64,000 nucleotides of DNA from Lachnospiraceae bacterium (GCA_017621075.1 JAGATV010000058.1:62001-126000), one strand, 5' to 3'; positions 26,601 to 35,198 are shown, counted from the stretch's first letter. Notes: generated from the sequence alone by a model not told the origin. Made by a program: numbers and translations.

Positions 26601-27173
26601 CCACAGCTCCACACGATAAGGATTTTCCTCCGTCAGGTCAAAGACATCCACAATGCCGCCACGGATGGAAAACTGCCCGGGGCTCTCCACCTGATAAGTC
26701 TTCTCATATCCCATATCCACCAATTTGCGGGCAAGGGCTTCCTCGCTGACGCAATCTCCCCTCTGCAGGGACACCACATCCCGTTCCCGGTCCCATGCAG
26801 CCTGGGGTGTCATCAGTGCCGCATAAGTGGTCACAATGGTAGCCGGCCTGCCCTCCAGCAATCGTTTCAGGGTGCGGATGCGCTCTTTGGTAAGCTGATT
26901 GCCATGAATGTCCGCCTGGAAAAAGATCAGATCCTTGGCAGGATAAAGCATGACATTCCTGTCATAAAACTGGTACTCCTCAAAGATCTCCCTTGCCCTT
27001 AAGTCACTGTAAGTAACGATGACTTTGTATCGGAAGCCATCGCTCAAACCGTAAATGATATGCAGTTTTTGGGAATCCACACAACCTGTCAGGGAAACCG
27101 TACCCTTTTTCAGATTCTCCTTTATCTGTGAAAATTCCGCCAGTTCCTTTAACGGGGCAAGTAATGCCTGCAT
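23610..27173 (-). CDS. mfd: Transcription-repair coupling factor
   Basis: Mfd removes RNA polymerase stalled at DNA damage and recruits the UvrAB excision complex. The 1187-residue protein shows the UvrB-like N-terminal module, the RNA-polymerase-interaction domain (VGDYVVHETHGLGIYQGIEK, ~residues 500-520), the translocase with Walker A GDVGYGKTEIA (~655) and the DEEQ box (IIDEEQRFGV), helicase motif VI (QLYQLRGRVGRS), and a TRCF C-terminal domain. A run of nine lysines (~residues 482-490) sits just before the polymerase-binding domain, unusual for the family. AGGAGG lies 6 nt before the ATG. It follows pth by 26 nt, an arrangement well known in Firmicutes. Confidence 0.97.
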   Translation of the reverse strand: MQALLAPLKELAEFSQIKENLKKGTVSLTGCVDSQKLHIIYGLSDGFRYKVIVTYSDLRAREIFEEYQFYDRNVMLYPAKDLIFFQADIHGNQLTKERIRTLKRLLEGRPATIVTTYAALMTPQAAWDRERDVVSLQRGDCVSEEALARKLVDMGYEKTYQVESPGQFSIRGGIVDVFDLTEENPYRVELWGDEIDSIRSFDILSQRSIEKLESISIYPATEFLLDREQIKKGLQRLEKEAAAREKLFRDAHQPEEAHRIAVQTGELKEQLTECRGKVNLDSYIRYFYEDLVSLPELLMKLSDNLAFFLDEPARLKEQADAVELEFRESMEQRVQKGYILPGQMDILYSGEQIAARLEKGNLATIATMESRSGFFRPQYKYDINARSVAPYNNSFEALLKDLKQFKKKGYRVLLLSGSRTRAKRLAEDLREQEISAVYTEDPMREVLPGEVLTYYGYVGKGFEYPLLKFVVLTETDIFGAKKKKKKKKKTYQGQKINDFNDLKVGDYVVHETHGLGIYQGIEKVEVEHTVKDYIKISYRDGGNLYVLATGLDVLQKYASADAKKPKLNKLGSKEWERTKTRVRSAVNEVAKDLVELYALRQQSEGFQYGKDTVWQKEFEEMFPFEETEDQLAAIADTKADMESTRIMDRLICGDVGYGKTEIAIRAAFKAVQEGKQVVYLVPTTILAQQHYTTFVQRMKDFPVRIDLMSRFRTAAQLKKTVTDLQKGLVDIVIGTHRVLSNDVKFKDLGLLIIDEEQRFGVAHKEKIKKLKENVDVLTLTATPIPRTLHMSLVGIRDMSVLEEAPNDRLPIQTFVCEYNEELVREAIARELARNGQVYYVYNRVNNIADVAAAVSKLVPEANVAFAHGQMKEHELEQIMYDFINGEIDVLVSTTIIETGLDISNVNTMIIHDSDNMGLSQLYQLRGRVGRSNRTAYAFLMYKRDKMLKEVAEKRLAAIKEFTDLGSGFKIAMRDLEIRGAGNLLGMKQHGHMEAVGYDMYCKMLNEAVQNLKGIAVKTDFTTTVDLDVDAYIPPEYIMNEVQKLDIYKRIAGIENGKERDDMKDELLDRFGDIPRSVDNLLRIALIRVAAHSLDMMEIKGKNERILFTFRPDADIDPSGIPDLLKKYGQSLSFTAYGNPFFTYKYKKTGLVETDGELLLEKTEELLEEMRGLLDKGGSDVSKVREDR

Positions 27174-27199
27174 GATATGCCTCCTGCTTTCCTTTCAAG

Positions 27200-27775
27200 T
27201 TACTCTGATACCTTGCGGTTGTACGCATTCATGGCGGCATCTGCGCCGTCGGTAAGGATCTTACGGATGGCATCCGCCGCCCTGTCCGCCGCTTCCTCCA
27301 TGATCCGGTTTTCCTCCTTGGAAAAATGTCCCAGCACATAATCTGCCAGGTCATAGCCCTTGGGTTTTTCCCCTACCCCCATTTTGATCCGCATAAAATT
27401 GTCGTGTCCCAGATGGGCAATGATATTCTTAAGTCCGTTGTGCCCCCCTGCGCTTCCCTTCTTGCGGATGCGCAGCTGCCCTACATCCAGACTGATATCA
27501 TCGGAGATCACGATCAATTCCGTCTGCTCGTCTGCCTTATAGTAATCGATCAGCTCCCGCACGCTCTCACCACTGAGATTCATATAGGTCTGGGGCTTTG
27601 CCAGGATACACTTCTGTCCTGCCACATACCCCTTCCCAACGATCGCTTTGTGCTTTTTTTCCAGCACTTGGATCTTTTCCTGTTCTGCTAATCTGTCTAT
27701 TACACGAAAACCGATATTATGCCTTGTGTTTTCATATTCTTTGCCCGGATTGCCCAAGCCTGCGATAATATACAT
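27200..27775 (-). CDS. pth: Peptidyl-tRNA hydrolase
   Basis: Frees tRNA from peptidyl-tRNA that drops off ribosomes. The N-terminus MYIIAGLGNPGKEYENTRHN carries the family signature, including the catalytic histidine of TRHN near residue 20. The segments KPQTYMNLSGESV and ISDDISLDVGQLRIRKKGS follow in the usual order. The length of 191 residues is typical. The open frame extends 35 codons further upstream, but that extension does not resemble the family, so MYIIAGLGNPG at 27775 is chosen although its ribosome-binding site is only moderate (GAAGG). It is the first gene of the pth-mfd operon. Confidence 0.96.
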   Translation of the reverse strand: MYIIAGLGNPGKEYENTRHNIGFRVIDRLAEQEKIQVLEKKHKAIVGKGYVAGQKCILAKPQTYMNLSGESVRELIDYYKADEQTELIVISDDISLDVGQLRIRKKGSAGGHNGLKNIIAHLGHDNFMRIKMGVGEKPKGYDLADYVLGHFSKEENRIMEEAADRAADAIRKILTDGADAAMNAYNRKVSE

Positions 27776-27862
27776 CTTACTGTGCCTGCCTTCTGTAAAA
27801 TACTGTTTTACTATTGTCTCATTTTTTGCGGCAAAATACAAGTTGCATTGGGGAAAGAAACG

Positions 27863-27905
27863 AAAAAAAGCTTCCCTCACCGTTCTTCGGCAAGAGAAGC
27901 CTTTT
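27863..27905 (-). terminator. Terminator after the phosphoesterase gene
   Basis: GCTTCTCTTGCCG and CGGTGAGGGAAGC pair across 13 positions (three G-U) around AAGAA, followed by TTTTTT on the minus strand. It ends the glgC-glgD-spoVG-phosphoesterase transcript. Confidence 0.85.
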
Positions 27906-27920
27906 CAGATTCCTTTTCTG

Positions 27921-28442
27921 CTATTCCTGGGTCCTTATGATTTTTTCTTTTATGTCCTCGAACAATATGGGCTGATACCCGATCCGCTCCACACTGACGC
28001 AGACACTCTGGGGTGAAGCGTCCCTGTAGCTTGGATTATTGTGGACATGGCCGTACACATTGGCATAAGGCATATTGCTGTTGATGTACATGGGTTCATG
28101 GGACAAGAGGTAGAACTCCCGGTACACAATGGGCCATGGGCTGCATTCGGCAAATCCCAGCTTCCGCCATTTTTCCGGAGTGCGATGAAGATCGTGATTT
28201 CCCATGATGAGTATCTTCCTGCCATGCAATGCCTCTAACAGTTCACGGTCCTTGGCATCATCCTGGTACATGGAAAAATCCCCCAGGACATACACGGTAT
28301 CCTCCGGTCCCACCACGGCATTCCACCGTTCTGTCAGTGCCCGGTCCATTTCCTCTGCCGAGGCAAAGGGTCTTTTTTCATACCGGATAATGGTTTCTCC
28401 GCCAAAATGCAGGTCTGCCACAAAAAATTCTTTTCCCGTCAT
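27921..28442 (-). CDS. Calcineurin-like metallophosphoesterase
   Basis: The 173-residue protein has the full set of dinuclear metal ligands of the calcineurin-like superfamily: DLHFGG (~residue 9), GDFSMYQ (~54), GNHDLH (~81) and GHVHNN (~131). Small single-domain members hydrolyse phosphomono- or diesters; the substrate cannot be told. Its ATG overlaps the spoVG stop (ATGA), so the two are translationally coupled. It is the last gene of the operon starting at glgC, before a strong terminator. A link to glycogen or sporulation metabolism is possible but unproven. Confidence 0.88.
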   Translation of the reverse strand: MTGKEFFVADLHFGGETIIRYEKRPFASAEEMDRALTERWNAVVGPEDTVYVLGDFSMYQDDAKDRELLEALHGRKILIMGNHDLHRTPEKWRKLGFAECSPWPIVYREFYLLSHEPMYINSNMPYANVYGHVHNNPSYRDASPQSVCVSVERIGYQPILFEDIKEKIIRTQE

Positions 28443-28714
28443 ATCATCTCATCCGGCTCATCCAGCGCCTTCTCATACTCAGCCAGAATGATCTTCTGCA
28501 CCGTCTCCCTGGTACCGGAGTTGATGGGATGCGCGATATCGCGGTACTCACCATCTGTTGCCTTCTTGCTGGGCATTGCGATGAACAGTCCCTTTTCTCC
28601 CTCGATCACTTTGATATCATGTATCACGAATTCGTCATCCAAAGTGATGGATACAATAGCCTTCATCTTGCCCTCTTTGGTAATCTTGCGAACTCTCACA
28701 TCTGTAATCTGCAT
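28439..28714 (-). CDS. spoVG: Septation/RNA-binding regulator SpoVG
   Basis: SpoVG is a small (91 residues here) nucleic-acid-binding regulator involved in asymmetric septation, capsule and stress control in Gram-positives. The N-terminal signature [10 protein letters not shown] and the internal [20 protein letters not shown] are nearly diagnostic. A run of G (GGGGGG) about 7 nt before the ATG acts as Shine-Dalgarno. The gene lies only 24 nt after glgD, so it should be read from the glgC promoter. In Bacillus it instead sits between purR/yabJ and glmU, so this location is different. Confidence 0.96.
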   Translation of the reverse strand: MQITDVRVRKITKEGKMKAIVSITLDDEFVIHDIKVIEGEKGLFIAMPSKKATDGEYRDIAHPINSGTRETVQKIILAEYEKALDEPDEMI

Positions 28715-28738
28715 TGGTGTGCCCCCCTGGTTGTATAA

Positions 28739-29857
28739 TTAAATCACATATCGCTCGTTGCGTTCTACCACGATCCTGATTCCGTCCTCACCTACGAATC
28801 TGGAGTTCGCCCGGATGGTATCACGGCTTTCCACGATACAATTCTCAATATAAGTGTTATCTCCGATATATACATCATTTAAGATGATAGAATTCTTGAT
28901 CACGCAGTTGTTGCCAATGTAACTCTTCTTGAAGATAACCGAATTCTCCACCGTACCGTTCACGATACAGCCGCTGGAGATCAGGCTGTTCCTGATACAG
29001 GTGCCCACATTGTACTTTGCGGGAGGCAGATCATCCACCTTGGAGTAGATATCGGGATACTGTTTGAAGAAATAATCCCGCACCTCCGGCTTCAGAAAAT
29101 CCATGTTGGTGCTGAAATAGTCCTGAACAGATGCGATATTTCTCCAGTAATCCTTGATCTTGTATCCGTAGATCCGCTTCATGTCCTTATAACGGATGAG
29201 AATATCCCTGACGAAGTCATACCGGTCTTCCTCCGCACATTTTTCGATCATCTCAATGAGCTGACGGCGACGGATCACATAGATGCCGCAGGAAATGGTA
29301 TTGGTCTTGGCCTGCAGCGGCTTCTCCTCAAATTCCTCGATACGGCTCTCCTCGTTCATGCGCACGGTTCCGAAACGCTCAATATCGGCACCTGCTTCCA
29401 TATCCCGGCATACTACGGTGATATCTGCTTTCTTTTCGATATGATACTCCAGGACTTTGTTGAAGTCCATCTTGTATACACAGTCGCCGGATGCGATCAC
29501 CACATAAGGTTCGTGGCTGTTCTTCAAAAAGTGAAGATTCTGATAGATCGCATCTGCAGTACCTCTGTACCAGTTGCTGTTCTGGGCGGTCACTGCAGGT
29601 GTGAACACATACAGCCCCCCCTGCTTACGTCCGAAGTCCCACCACTTGGAAGAGTTGAGGTGTTCGTTCAGGCTTCTGGCATTGTACTGGGTGAACACTG
29701 CCACTTTCTGGATATGGGAATTAGACATATTGCTCAAAGTGAAGTCGATGCTCCTGTAGCTGCCGGCAATGGGCATGGCACAGACTGCACGCTTCTGGGA
29801 AAGTTCTTTCATCCTGTAATTATTGCCGCCTGCTAAAATGATTCCGATTGCTCTCAT
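28739..29857 (-). CDS. glgD: GlgD subunit of glucose-1-phosphate adenylyltransferase
   Basis: GlgD is a paralogue of GlgC that in Firmicutes forms a heterotetramer and stimulates the catalytic subunit. The 372-residue protein keeps the nucleotidyltransferase fold ([20 protein letters not shown]) and C-terminal left-handed beta-helix repeats. Active-site positions have drifted from GlgC: the GlgC string [10 protein letters not shown] reads [10 protein letters not shown] here, and the N-terminal GGQGSRL loop is GGNNYRM. The ATG overlaps the glgC stop by 4 nt. It is probably regulatory rather than an independent enzyme. Confidence 0.95.
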   Translation of the reverse strand: MRAIGIILAGGNNYRMKELSQKRAVCAMPIAGSYRSIDFTLSNMSNSHIQKVAVFTQYNARSLNEHLNSSKWWDFGRKQGGLYVFTPAVTAQNSNWYRGTADAIYQNLHFLKNSHEPYVVIASGDCVYKMDFNKVLEYHIEKKADITVVCRDMEAGADIERFGTVRMNEESRIEEFEEKPLQAKTNTISCGIYVIRRRQLIEMIEKCAEEDRYDFVRDILIRYKDMKRIYGYKIKDYWRNIASVQDYFSTNMDFLKPEVRDYFFKQYPDIYSKVDDLPPAKYNVGTCIRNSLISSGCIVNGTVENSVIFKKSYIGNNCVIKNSIILNDVYIGDNTYIENCIVESRDTIRANSRFVGEDGIRIVVERNERYVI

Positions 29858-31128
29858 GCCTGCTCACCTGCCTTAATCATAGTCTTTCCGCTTGGAAGAT
29901 AGGAATTTTCATAATCTTCCGGGGTGGTGACTCCAAAGATGACGGAGTTCTTGCCCACGCTGACACCGTTTGGTATCACACTCTTTTCTCCCACGGTCAC
30001 GATACCGTGATTGTAGATATGGGGTGTCGTCTCGTTTGCAGTTTCCTCGCCCACACCCAGTCTGACCTGATTTCCCACCGTCACATTTTCGGCTATGATG
30101 GCCTTGTTCAGTTCACAGCCCTCGCCGATCCTGGTCTGGTTCATGATAATGGAATCCCGGACTACGGTTCCCTTTCCGATGGTGACACCGCAGCCGATCA
30201 CGGAATTGTATACCTTGCCGTAAATATCCGTACCCTCGCCGATGATACTGCGTTCCACCACACTGTCCTCGGCAATGTACTGAGGCGGCTGGATCTCACT
30301 CTTGGTATAGATCTTCCAGTATTCCTCATACAGGTTGAATTCCGGAACGATGTCGATGAGCTCCATGTTGGCCTCCCAATAGGAGTTCAGGGTTCCTACA
30401 TCCTTCCAGTAACCGTTGAATTCATAAGCATACAGCGGTGCTCCCTTTGCGTGGCAGTAAGGGATCACATGTTTGCCGAAGTCCAGTGCCGGCTGGTCTG
30501 CCATAGCGATCAGCGCTTCCCGCAAAGTCTTCCAGTTAAATATGTAGATACCCATGCTGGCCAGATTGCTCCTGGGATGCTCCGGCTTCTCTTCAAACTC
30601 CGTGATACGCCTGTTCTCATCGGCGATCATGATGCCGAAGCGGCTTGCCTCCTCCATGGGTACCGGCATTACCGCAATGGTCACTTCTGCATGATTTGCC
30701 TTGTGGAAATCCAGCATGACCTCATAGTCCATCTTATAGATATGATCTCCTGAAAGGATCAGCACATATTCCGGATTATAGGACTCCATATATTCAAGAT
30801 TCTGATAGATCGCATTAGCCGTCCCCGTATACCATTCACTGTTGGAACTCTTCTCATAAGGCGGCAGTACCGTCACGCCTCCGATATTGCGGTCCAGATC
30901 CCATGGAATACCGATTCCGATATGGGAATTGAGCCTGAGGGGCTGATACTGGGTCAGGACGCCTACCGTATCCACACCTGAGTTGATACAGTTGGAAAGA
31001 GGAAAATCAATAATACGGTACTTCCCTCCGAACGCTACCGCCGGCTTTGCGACCTTGGAGGTCAGCACGCCCAGGCGGCTTCCCTGTCCGCCTGCCAGTA
31101 GCATGGCAATCATTTCTTTCTTAATCAT
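29854..31128 (-). CDS. glgC: Glucose-1-phosphate adenylyltransferase, catalytic subunit
   Basis: Makes ADP-glucose from ATP and glucose-1-phosphate, the committed step of glycogen synthesis. The 424-residue protein has the N-terminal loop [14 protein letters not shown], the catalytic [10 protein letters not shown] (~residue 138), [12 protein letters not shown] and a C-terminal beta-helix. AGAGGTGAT precedes the ATG. It heads the operon glgC-glgD-spoVG-phosphoesterase, with an extended -10 promoter upstream. No glycogen synthase or branching enzyme gene is present in this window; glgP is 26 kb away. Confidence 0.97.
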   Translation of the reverse strand: MIKKEMIAMLLAGGQGSRLGVLTSKVAKPAVAFGGKYRIIDFPLSNCINSGVDTVGVLTQYQPLRLNSHIGIGIPWDLDRNIGGVTVLPPYEKSSNSEWYTGTANAIYQNLEYMESYNPEYVLILSGDHIYKMDYEVMLDFHKANHAEVTIAVMPVPMEEASRFGIMIADENRRITEFEEKPEHPRSNLASMGIYIFNWKTLREALIAMADQPALDFGKHVIPYCHAKGAPLYAYEFNGYWKDVGTLNSYWEANMELIDIVPEFNLYEEYWKIYTKSEIQPPQYIAEDSVVERSIIGEGTDIYGKVYNSVIGCGVTIGKGTVVRDSIIMNQTRIGEGCELNKAIIAENVTVGNQVRLGVGEETANETTPHIYNHGIVTVGEKSVIPNGVSVGKNSVIFGVTTPEDYENSYLPSGKTMIKAGEQA

Positions 31129-31183
31129 ACTATCACCTCTATCTAGCCTTCCACCTGTTGTAGGTAATGTTACTGTAATTTAG

Positions 31184-31192
31184 ATTATACCA
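31184..31192 (-). promoter_or_regulatory. Extended -10 promoter of glgC operon
   Basis: TGGTATAAT (TG, one base, TATAAT) on the minus strand; no good -35 at 17 nt, as expected of an extended -10 promoter. Confidence 0.6.
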
Positions 31193-31366
31193 CACGCTCA
31201 CGGGAAAGGGAATATTTATTGCCAAAATTTTTCTGATTTTTGGGTTTTTTATAGCTATAATTTACATAATTTTACCAGTTTTGGATGATTATTTTTAAAT
31301 ATCTCCAAAATAATCTATCAGTTTCACCAGGTGTTTTTCGTCATTTTTTACATTTTCAATAATCAT
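31193..31366. other. A+T-rich divergent regulatory gap between glgC and murC
   Basis: This gap is strikingly A+T-rich with long T runs on the plus strand, and holds no gene. Two short inverted repeats built on the same sequence occur: CCAAAA (31222-31227)/TTTTGG (31238-31243) and TTTTGGA (31279-31285)/TCCAAAA (31304-31310). They may be protein-binding sites or weak hairpins. No riboswitch is recognised. Confidence 0.35.
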
Positions 31367-31395
31367 TTGTTTTTTTTAGGGGATGTGTATATAAT
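31367..31395 (+). promoter_or_regulatory. Sigma-A promoter of murC
   Basis: TTGTTT (31367-31372), 17 nt, TATAAT (31390-31395). Transcription would begin near 31402, so earlier in-frame GTG codons cannot be the murC start. Confidence 0.7.
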
Positions 31396-31435
31396 GTAAG
31401 TGAGTCCCCAACTTTATATTAAGGAAGTGTTAGAT

Positions 31436-32833
31436 ATGTATGAAATAGACTTCAATCACCCCTCATCCATTTATTTTGTAGGTATCGGCGGCATCAGCAT
31501 GAGCGGTCTCGCCGAGATTTTGGCAGACGCCGGTTTTCGGGTGTCCGGCTCCGACCGCGACAAAAGTGCTCTAACCAAGATCCTGGAGCAGAAAGGCATC
31601 ACCGTATTTTATGGCCAGTGCGCCTCCAATATTACCGATGACATCGACTGCGTGGTGTTCACCAGCGCCATCCACGAGGACAATCCGGAATACATTGCCA
31701 CCCTTCAAAAGGGGCTCCCCTTCCTGTCCAGAGCCCAGCTCTTAGGACAGATCATGAGAAACTACCAAATGCCTGTAGCTGTCAGCGGCACCCATGGCAA
31801 GACGACCACCACCTCCATGATCAGCGAGATCCTGCTGCGTGCGGGTACTGATCCCACTCTTTCCATCGGCGGCATGCTCAAGTCCATCGGCGGCAACATC
31901 CGGGTAGGAAAATCCGAATTTTTTGTGACGGAAGCCTGTGAATATACCAACAGCTTCTTAAGCTTTTTTCCCAAGGTAGGGATCATTCTGAACGTGGAGG
32001 AGGATCATCTGGATTTCTTCAAGGATCTGGATGACATCAGACATTCCTTCCATGAGTTTGCAAAGCTCCTGCCTGAGGATGGCTGCCTTATCATAAACGG
32101 TGATATTCCACGCTACAGGGAACTGACCAAAGGCCTGTCCTGCCGTGTGGTAACCTTTGCGGGTACTGCGACCACCTCCGAGGGCACTCCTTCCGATTAT
32201 TATCCATCCGACATCAGCTACGATGAGCAGGGACATCCCTCTTTCCTGCTGCATGACCCGCTTGGCAATACCATGCAGTTTTCCCTGAAAGTCCCCGGCC
32301 TCCACAATGTGAACAATGCCCTGGCTGCCATCGCTTTGGCAGACCTGCTCAAGATCGAAAGGTCCCACACAGCCTCAGCCCTCAGTTCCTTTGCCGGAAC
32401 GGAGAGACGTTTTGAATACAAAGGCGCCGTGGGAGGCGTTACCATAATAGATGATTATGCACATCATCCCACGGAAATTACTGCAACTTTGAAGGCTGCC
32501 GCAAATTATCCCCACAGGACGCTGTGGTGCGTGTTCCAGCCTCATACTTACACCCGTACCAAAGCCTTTTTGAAAGAATTTGCTCAGGCCCTGACCCTGG
32601 CTGACAAAGTGGTTTTAGCCGATATCTACGCAGCCCGGGAAACAGACCGTCTGGGCATCAGTTCTGAAACACTTCAGAAAGAAGTGCAGTCCCTTGGGAA
32701 AGAATGTTATTATTTTCCCACTTTTGATGAGATTGAAAATTTTCTTTTGGAAAATTGCATAAACGGAGACCTGTTGATAACTATGGGGGCCGGAGATGTG
32801 CATAAAATCGGGGAAAATCTTTTAGGAATTTAG
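31436..32833 (+). CDS. murC: UDP-N-acetylmuramate--L-alanine ligase
   Basis: Adds L-alanine to UDP-MurNAc in peptidoglycan precursor synthesis. The 465-residue protein has the N-terminal UDP-binding loop (IYFVGIGGISMSGLAEIL), the ATP loop GTHGKTTTTSM (~residue 118), the EACEY motif, and the C-terminal Mur ligase domain (IIDDYAHHPTEI, ~340). AAGGAAG lies ~8 nt before the ATG at 31436, downstream of the mapped promoter. It stands alone rather than in a dcw cluster. Its stop codon is immediately followed by a DnaA-box-like sequence and a long terminator hairpin. Confidence 0.96.
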   Translation: MYEIDFNHPSSIYFVGIGGISMSGLAEILADAGFRVSGSDRDKSALTKILEQKGITVFYGQCASNITDDIDCVVFTSAIHEDNPEYIATLQKGLPFLSRAQLLGQIMRNYQMPVAVSGTHGKTTTTSMISEILLRAGTDPTLSIGGMLKSIGGNIRVGKSEFFVTEACEYTNSFLSFFPKVGIILNVEEDHLDFFKDLDDIRHSFHEFAKLLPEDGCLIINGDIPRYRELTKGLSCRVVTFAGTATTSEGTPSDYYPSDISYDEQGHPSFLLHDPLGNTMQFSLKVPGLHNVNNALAAIALADLLKIERSHTASALSSFAGTERRFEYKGAVGGVTIIDDYAHHPTEITATLKAAANYPHRTLWCVFQPHTYTRTKAFLKEFAQALTLADKVVLADIYAARETDRLGISSETLQKEVQSLGKECYYFPTFDEIENFLLENCINGDLLITMGAGDVHKIGENLLGI

Positions 32834-33004
32834 TTTTCCACAATATCCACAGCAAAAAGAAACTTTCTTTCCTTTTTGTCCTGTGGATATTTTTCTTTTT
32901 ACTGTGGATATCTTCCTCTTTCCCTTTGTGGTCAAAATGTTGATGTTTCCCATATTTTTGGAAGATATATCCATATTTTATCCACTGTTTCCACGTTATC
33001 CACA
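32834..33004. promoter_or_regulatory. Cluster of DnaA boxes upstream of the dnaD-helicase loader operon
   Basis: Six matches to the DnaA box lie within 171 bp. TTATCCACA at 32996-33004 is perfect and TTTTCCACA at 32834-32842 fits the relaxed consensus TTWTNCACA. ATATCCACA (32843-32851) and its complement at 32882-32890 and 32903-32911, and TTATCCACT (32978-32986), each have one mismatch. Two of them are also the arms of the murC terminator, so those could be coincidence, but the others are not. The cluster sits just before the promoter of genes for DNA replication initiation. I infer binding by DnaA; dnaA itself is not in the window. Confidence 0.65.
32843..32900 (+). terminator. Terminator of murC, arms double as DnaA boxes
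   Basis: ATATCCACAG (32843-32852) pairs perfectly with CTGTGGATAT (32881-32890), continued inward by CAAAAAG/CTTTTTG with a 2-nt bulge, and followed by TTTTTCTTTTT. A good intrinsic terminator; both arms also match the DnaA box at 8 of 9 positions. Confidence 0.75.
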
Positions 33005-33071
33005 TTTTCCCCATGGTCCCATCCTCCAAAAGGTTTTCGGAATTTTGCCCATTTCCTTTTGCGTTTCTCTG

Positions 33072-33080
33072 TGATATACT
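33072..33080 (+). promoter_or_regulatory. Extended -10 promoter of the DnaD-domain gene
   Basis: TGATATACT (TG, one base, TATACT at 33075-33080), no strong -35. It lies ~70 bp downstream of the perfect DnaA box. Confidence 0.55.
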
Positions 33081-33128
33081 GAGTCTTGCTTTCCCAAAGG
33101 GGGAAGTGTGGGAAAGGATCGTGTTGAA

Positions 33129-34163
33129 ATGCCTCGTTTGAAGATTTACAAAGATGATAATACCGATACTACGGTTGTTGCCAACCGTTTCATCGACGAA
33201 TATATGAAGGATGCCAATGATGCGCAGTTAAAGGTATACTTGTATCTCCTGCGCATGTTCGGCGCCGGACAGGCCACCAGTGTGTCCGATATTGCGGACA
33301 AGTTCAACCATACGGAAAAGGATGTGATCCGCGCCCTGAAATATTGGGAGAAGCATCACCTCTTGGATCTGGATTATGATGCCGGTCAGAATCTGGTTGG
33401 CATCCGCCTCCGGGACCTGAACCGCCAGAATGCCGCTCTGGCTTTTGTGCCTTCCCGGCCGGAGCCTGACAGTCTTTTGGCAGAGCCGGAGGCCGATCCT
33501 TATGCCAAGCCTGCATATACCGCAGATCAGCTCCGGGAATTTAAGAACCGCGAGACCACTGCCCAGCTTCTGTTCATTGCGGAATCCTACATTGGCAGAC
33601 CGCTCACTCCCACTGAAATGAAGTCCATCCTGTTCTTTCAGGATGTGCTGCATTTTTCCGACGATCTCATCGACTATCTGCTCCAATACTGCGTGGATCG
33701 CGGCAAAAGGGATTTCAAGTACATCGAAAAAGTAGCCATCAGTTGGGCGGAAGAAGGTATCACCACGCCCAAGCAGGCTCAGAAATACGGTTCCAAGTAC
33801 GATAAGAATGTTTATGCCATCATGAATGAGCTTGGCAAAAGCGGTGCGCCCACCAACAGGGAGATGGAATTCATCACCCGCTGGACCAAGGAGTACGGCT
33901 TTACCATGGACATTATTTTTGAAGCCTGCGAGCGCACGGTACTGGCCACGGACAAGCACCGCTTTGAATATGCGGAGGGCATCTTAAGCAGTTGGAAACG
34001 TGCAGATGTCCACCATAAGGCAGATATCCGCAGGATCGATGATATGTATCAGAAGAGGAAGGCCGCTCCCAAGCCTGCTGCCTCTGCCAATAATCGTTTT
34101 AACCAGTTTACCCAGAATAATTATGATTTTGCCGCTTTGGAAGAAGAACTTCTGAGCAACTGA
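33129..34163 (+). CDS. DnaD-domain replication initiation protein
   Basis: The 344-residue protein has an N-terminal winged-helix region (~residues 30-90, LKVYLYLLRMFGAGQATSVS) and a C-terminal DnaD domain (~150-240) ending in the signature YIEKVAISWAEEGITTPKQA. DnaD/DnaB-type primosome proteins remodel oriC DNA and help load the replicative helicase. A GTG seven codons upstream (33108) with AAAGGGGGAAG before it is an alternative start, so the N-terminus is uncertain; the ATG has GGAAAGGA about 11 nt before it. An inverted repeat CTTTCCC/GGGAAAG surrounds that region. The next gene encodes a helicase loader, consistent with a primosome operon. Confidence 0.88.
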   Translation: MPRLKIYKDDNTDTTVVANRFIDEYMKDANDAQLKVYLYLLRMFGAGQATSVSDIADKFNHTEKDVIRALKYWEKHHLLDLDYDAGQNLVGIRLRDLNRQNAALAFVPSRPEPDSLLAEPEADPYAKPAYTADQLREFKNRETTAQLLFIAESYIGRPLTPTEMKSILFFQDVLHFSDDLIDYLLQYCVDRGKRDFKYIEKVAISWAEEGITTPKQAQKYGSKYDKNVYAIMNELGKSGAPTNREMEFITRWTKEYGFTMDIIFEACERTVLATDKHRFEYAEGILSSWKRADVHHKADIRRIDDMYQKRKAAPKPAASANNRFNQFTQNNYDFAALEEELLSN

Positions 34164-34205
34164 TGACAGAGCAGGCCCTGCCTGCCCACCAAAAGGAGAA
34201 AGAAA

Positions 34206-35198
34206 GTGGCACTGAACAATACCCAATATGAATCTATCATGCGCGGCTATGAACACACCCGCGACCGCAACAGACATACACTGGAGCTCCGCAGAGCTCA
34301 GGCCTACGCATCCATACCCCAGTTGGAAGATCTGGACCGTTCCGTGGGAAGCATCGCCACGGCAAAAGCCCGTCTCCTTCTTGCAGGAGATGACTCCGCA
34401 ATGAAGCATCTCCATACTTCCTTACAGGAAATCTCCCAAAAACGGACCAGCCTGTTGTCTGAGGCCGGTTTTCCCGCCGATTATCTGGAACCCATCTATG
34501 ACTGCCCTGCATGCAAAGACACCGGATATCTCCAAAAGGAGGACGGTTCCCGGGAAAAGTGCAGCTGCTTTCGGCGCCAGGAGATTGCCTATCTGTATGA
34601 GCAGTCCAATATTCAGGATATGATCGCCAAAGAGAATTTTTCTACCCTTTCCTACAAATATTATCAGGGAGAGGATCTGGAACGTTTTCAAAAAGCCGTA
34701 AAAATCTGTGAGGATTTTGTACAAAACTTCAAACAAGACTACCATAATCTCTTCTTTTATGGTACAGTAGGTACTGGTAAGAGCTTCTTATCCGGTTGTA
34801 TCGCCTGTGAACTTTTGAAAAGCGGCTGTTCCGTGATCTATTTCAGTGCTTCCGCACTGTTTGATACACTGGCGCGATATGCTTTTGATGCGAAAGAAAA
34901 GGACGCTCTTTCCTGTTTCTACAAGGATTTGTACAACTGCGATCTTCTGATCATAGATGATCTGGGAACGGAAGTGACCAATACTTTCGTGACCTCCCAA
35001 CTGTTTTCCTGTTTAAACGAAAGACATATGCGGAGGCATTCCACTGTGATCTCCACCAATTTGAGCCTGGAGGAACTGCGCGACCGCTATTCCGACAGAG
35101 TCTTTTCCCGGATCACCAGCAATTATGCTGTGTGTAAGCTGACAGGTCCCGATATACGCATGTATAAGAAACGTGCGGCAAACACACCGAATTCATAG
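34206..35198 (+). CDS. DnaC/DnaI-type helicase loader ATPase
   Basis: AAA+ ATPase of 330 residues related to DnaC/DnaI, which deliver the replicative helicase to origins. Walker A is GTVGTGKSFL (~residue 187), Walker B LLIIDDLGTE (~253), and an arginine-finger region (DRYSDRVFSRI) follows. The N-terminal part holds a small cysteine cluster, YDCPACKDTGY followed by CSC (~residues 97-120), reminiscent of the zinc-binding helicase-interaction domain of DnaI. The start is GTG with AAGGAG 7 nt upstream; no ATG fits as well. It follows the DnaD-domain gene by 42 nt and precedes prs by 18 nt, so the three are likely co-transcribed. Confidence 0.9.
   Translation: MALNNTQYESIMRGYEHTRDRNRHTLELRRAQAYASIPQLEDLDRSVGSIATAKARLLLAGDDSAMKHLHTSLQEISQKRTSLLSEAGFPADYLEPIYDCPACKDTGYLQKEDGSREKCSCFRRQEIAYLYEQSNIQDMIAKENFSTLSYKYYQGEDLERFQKAVKICEDFVQNFKQDYHNLFFYGTVGTGKSFLSGCIACELLKSGCSVIYFSASALFDTLARYAFDAKEKDALSCFYKDLYNCDLLIIDDLGTEVTNTFVTSQLFSCLNERHMRRHSTVISTNLSLEELRDRYSDRVFSRITSNYAVCKLTGPDIRMYKKRAANTPNS

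Noticed and set aside
32834..33004. This cluster of DnaA boxes as oriC
   Set aside because: There is no dnaA, dnaN, rpmH or similar neighbour and no clear unwinding element next to the boxes, so a secondary DnaA site is more likely.
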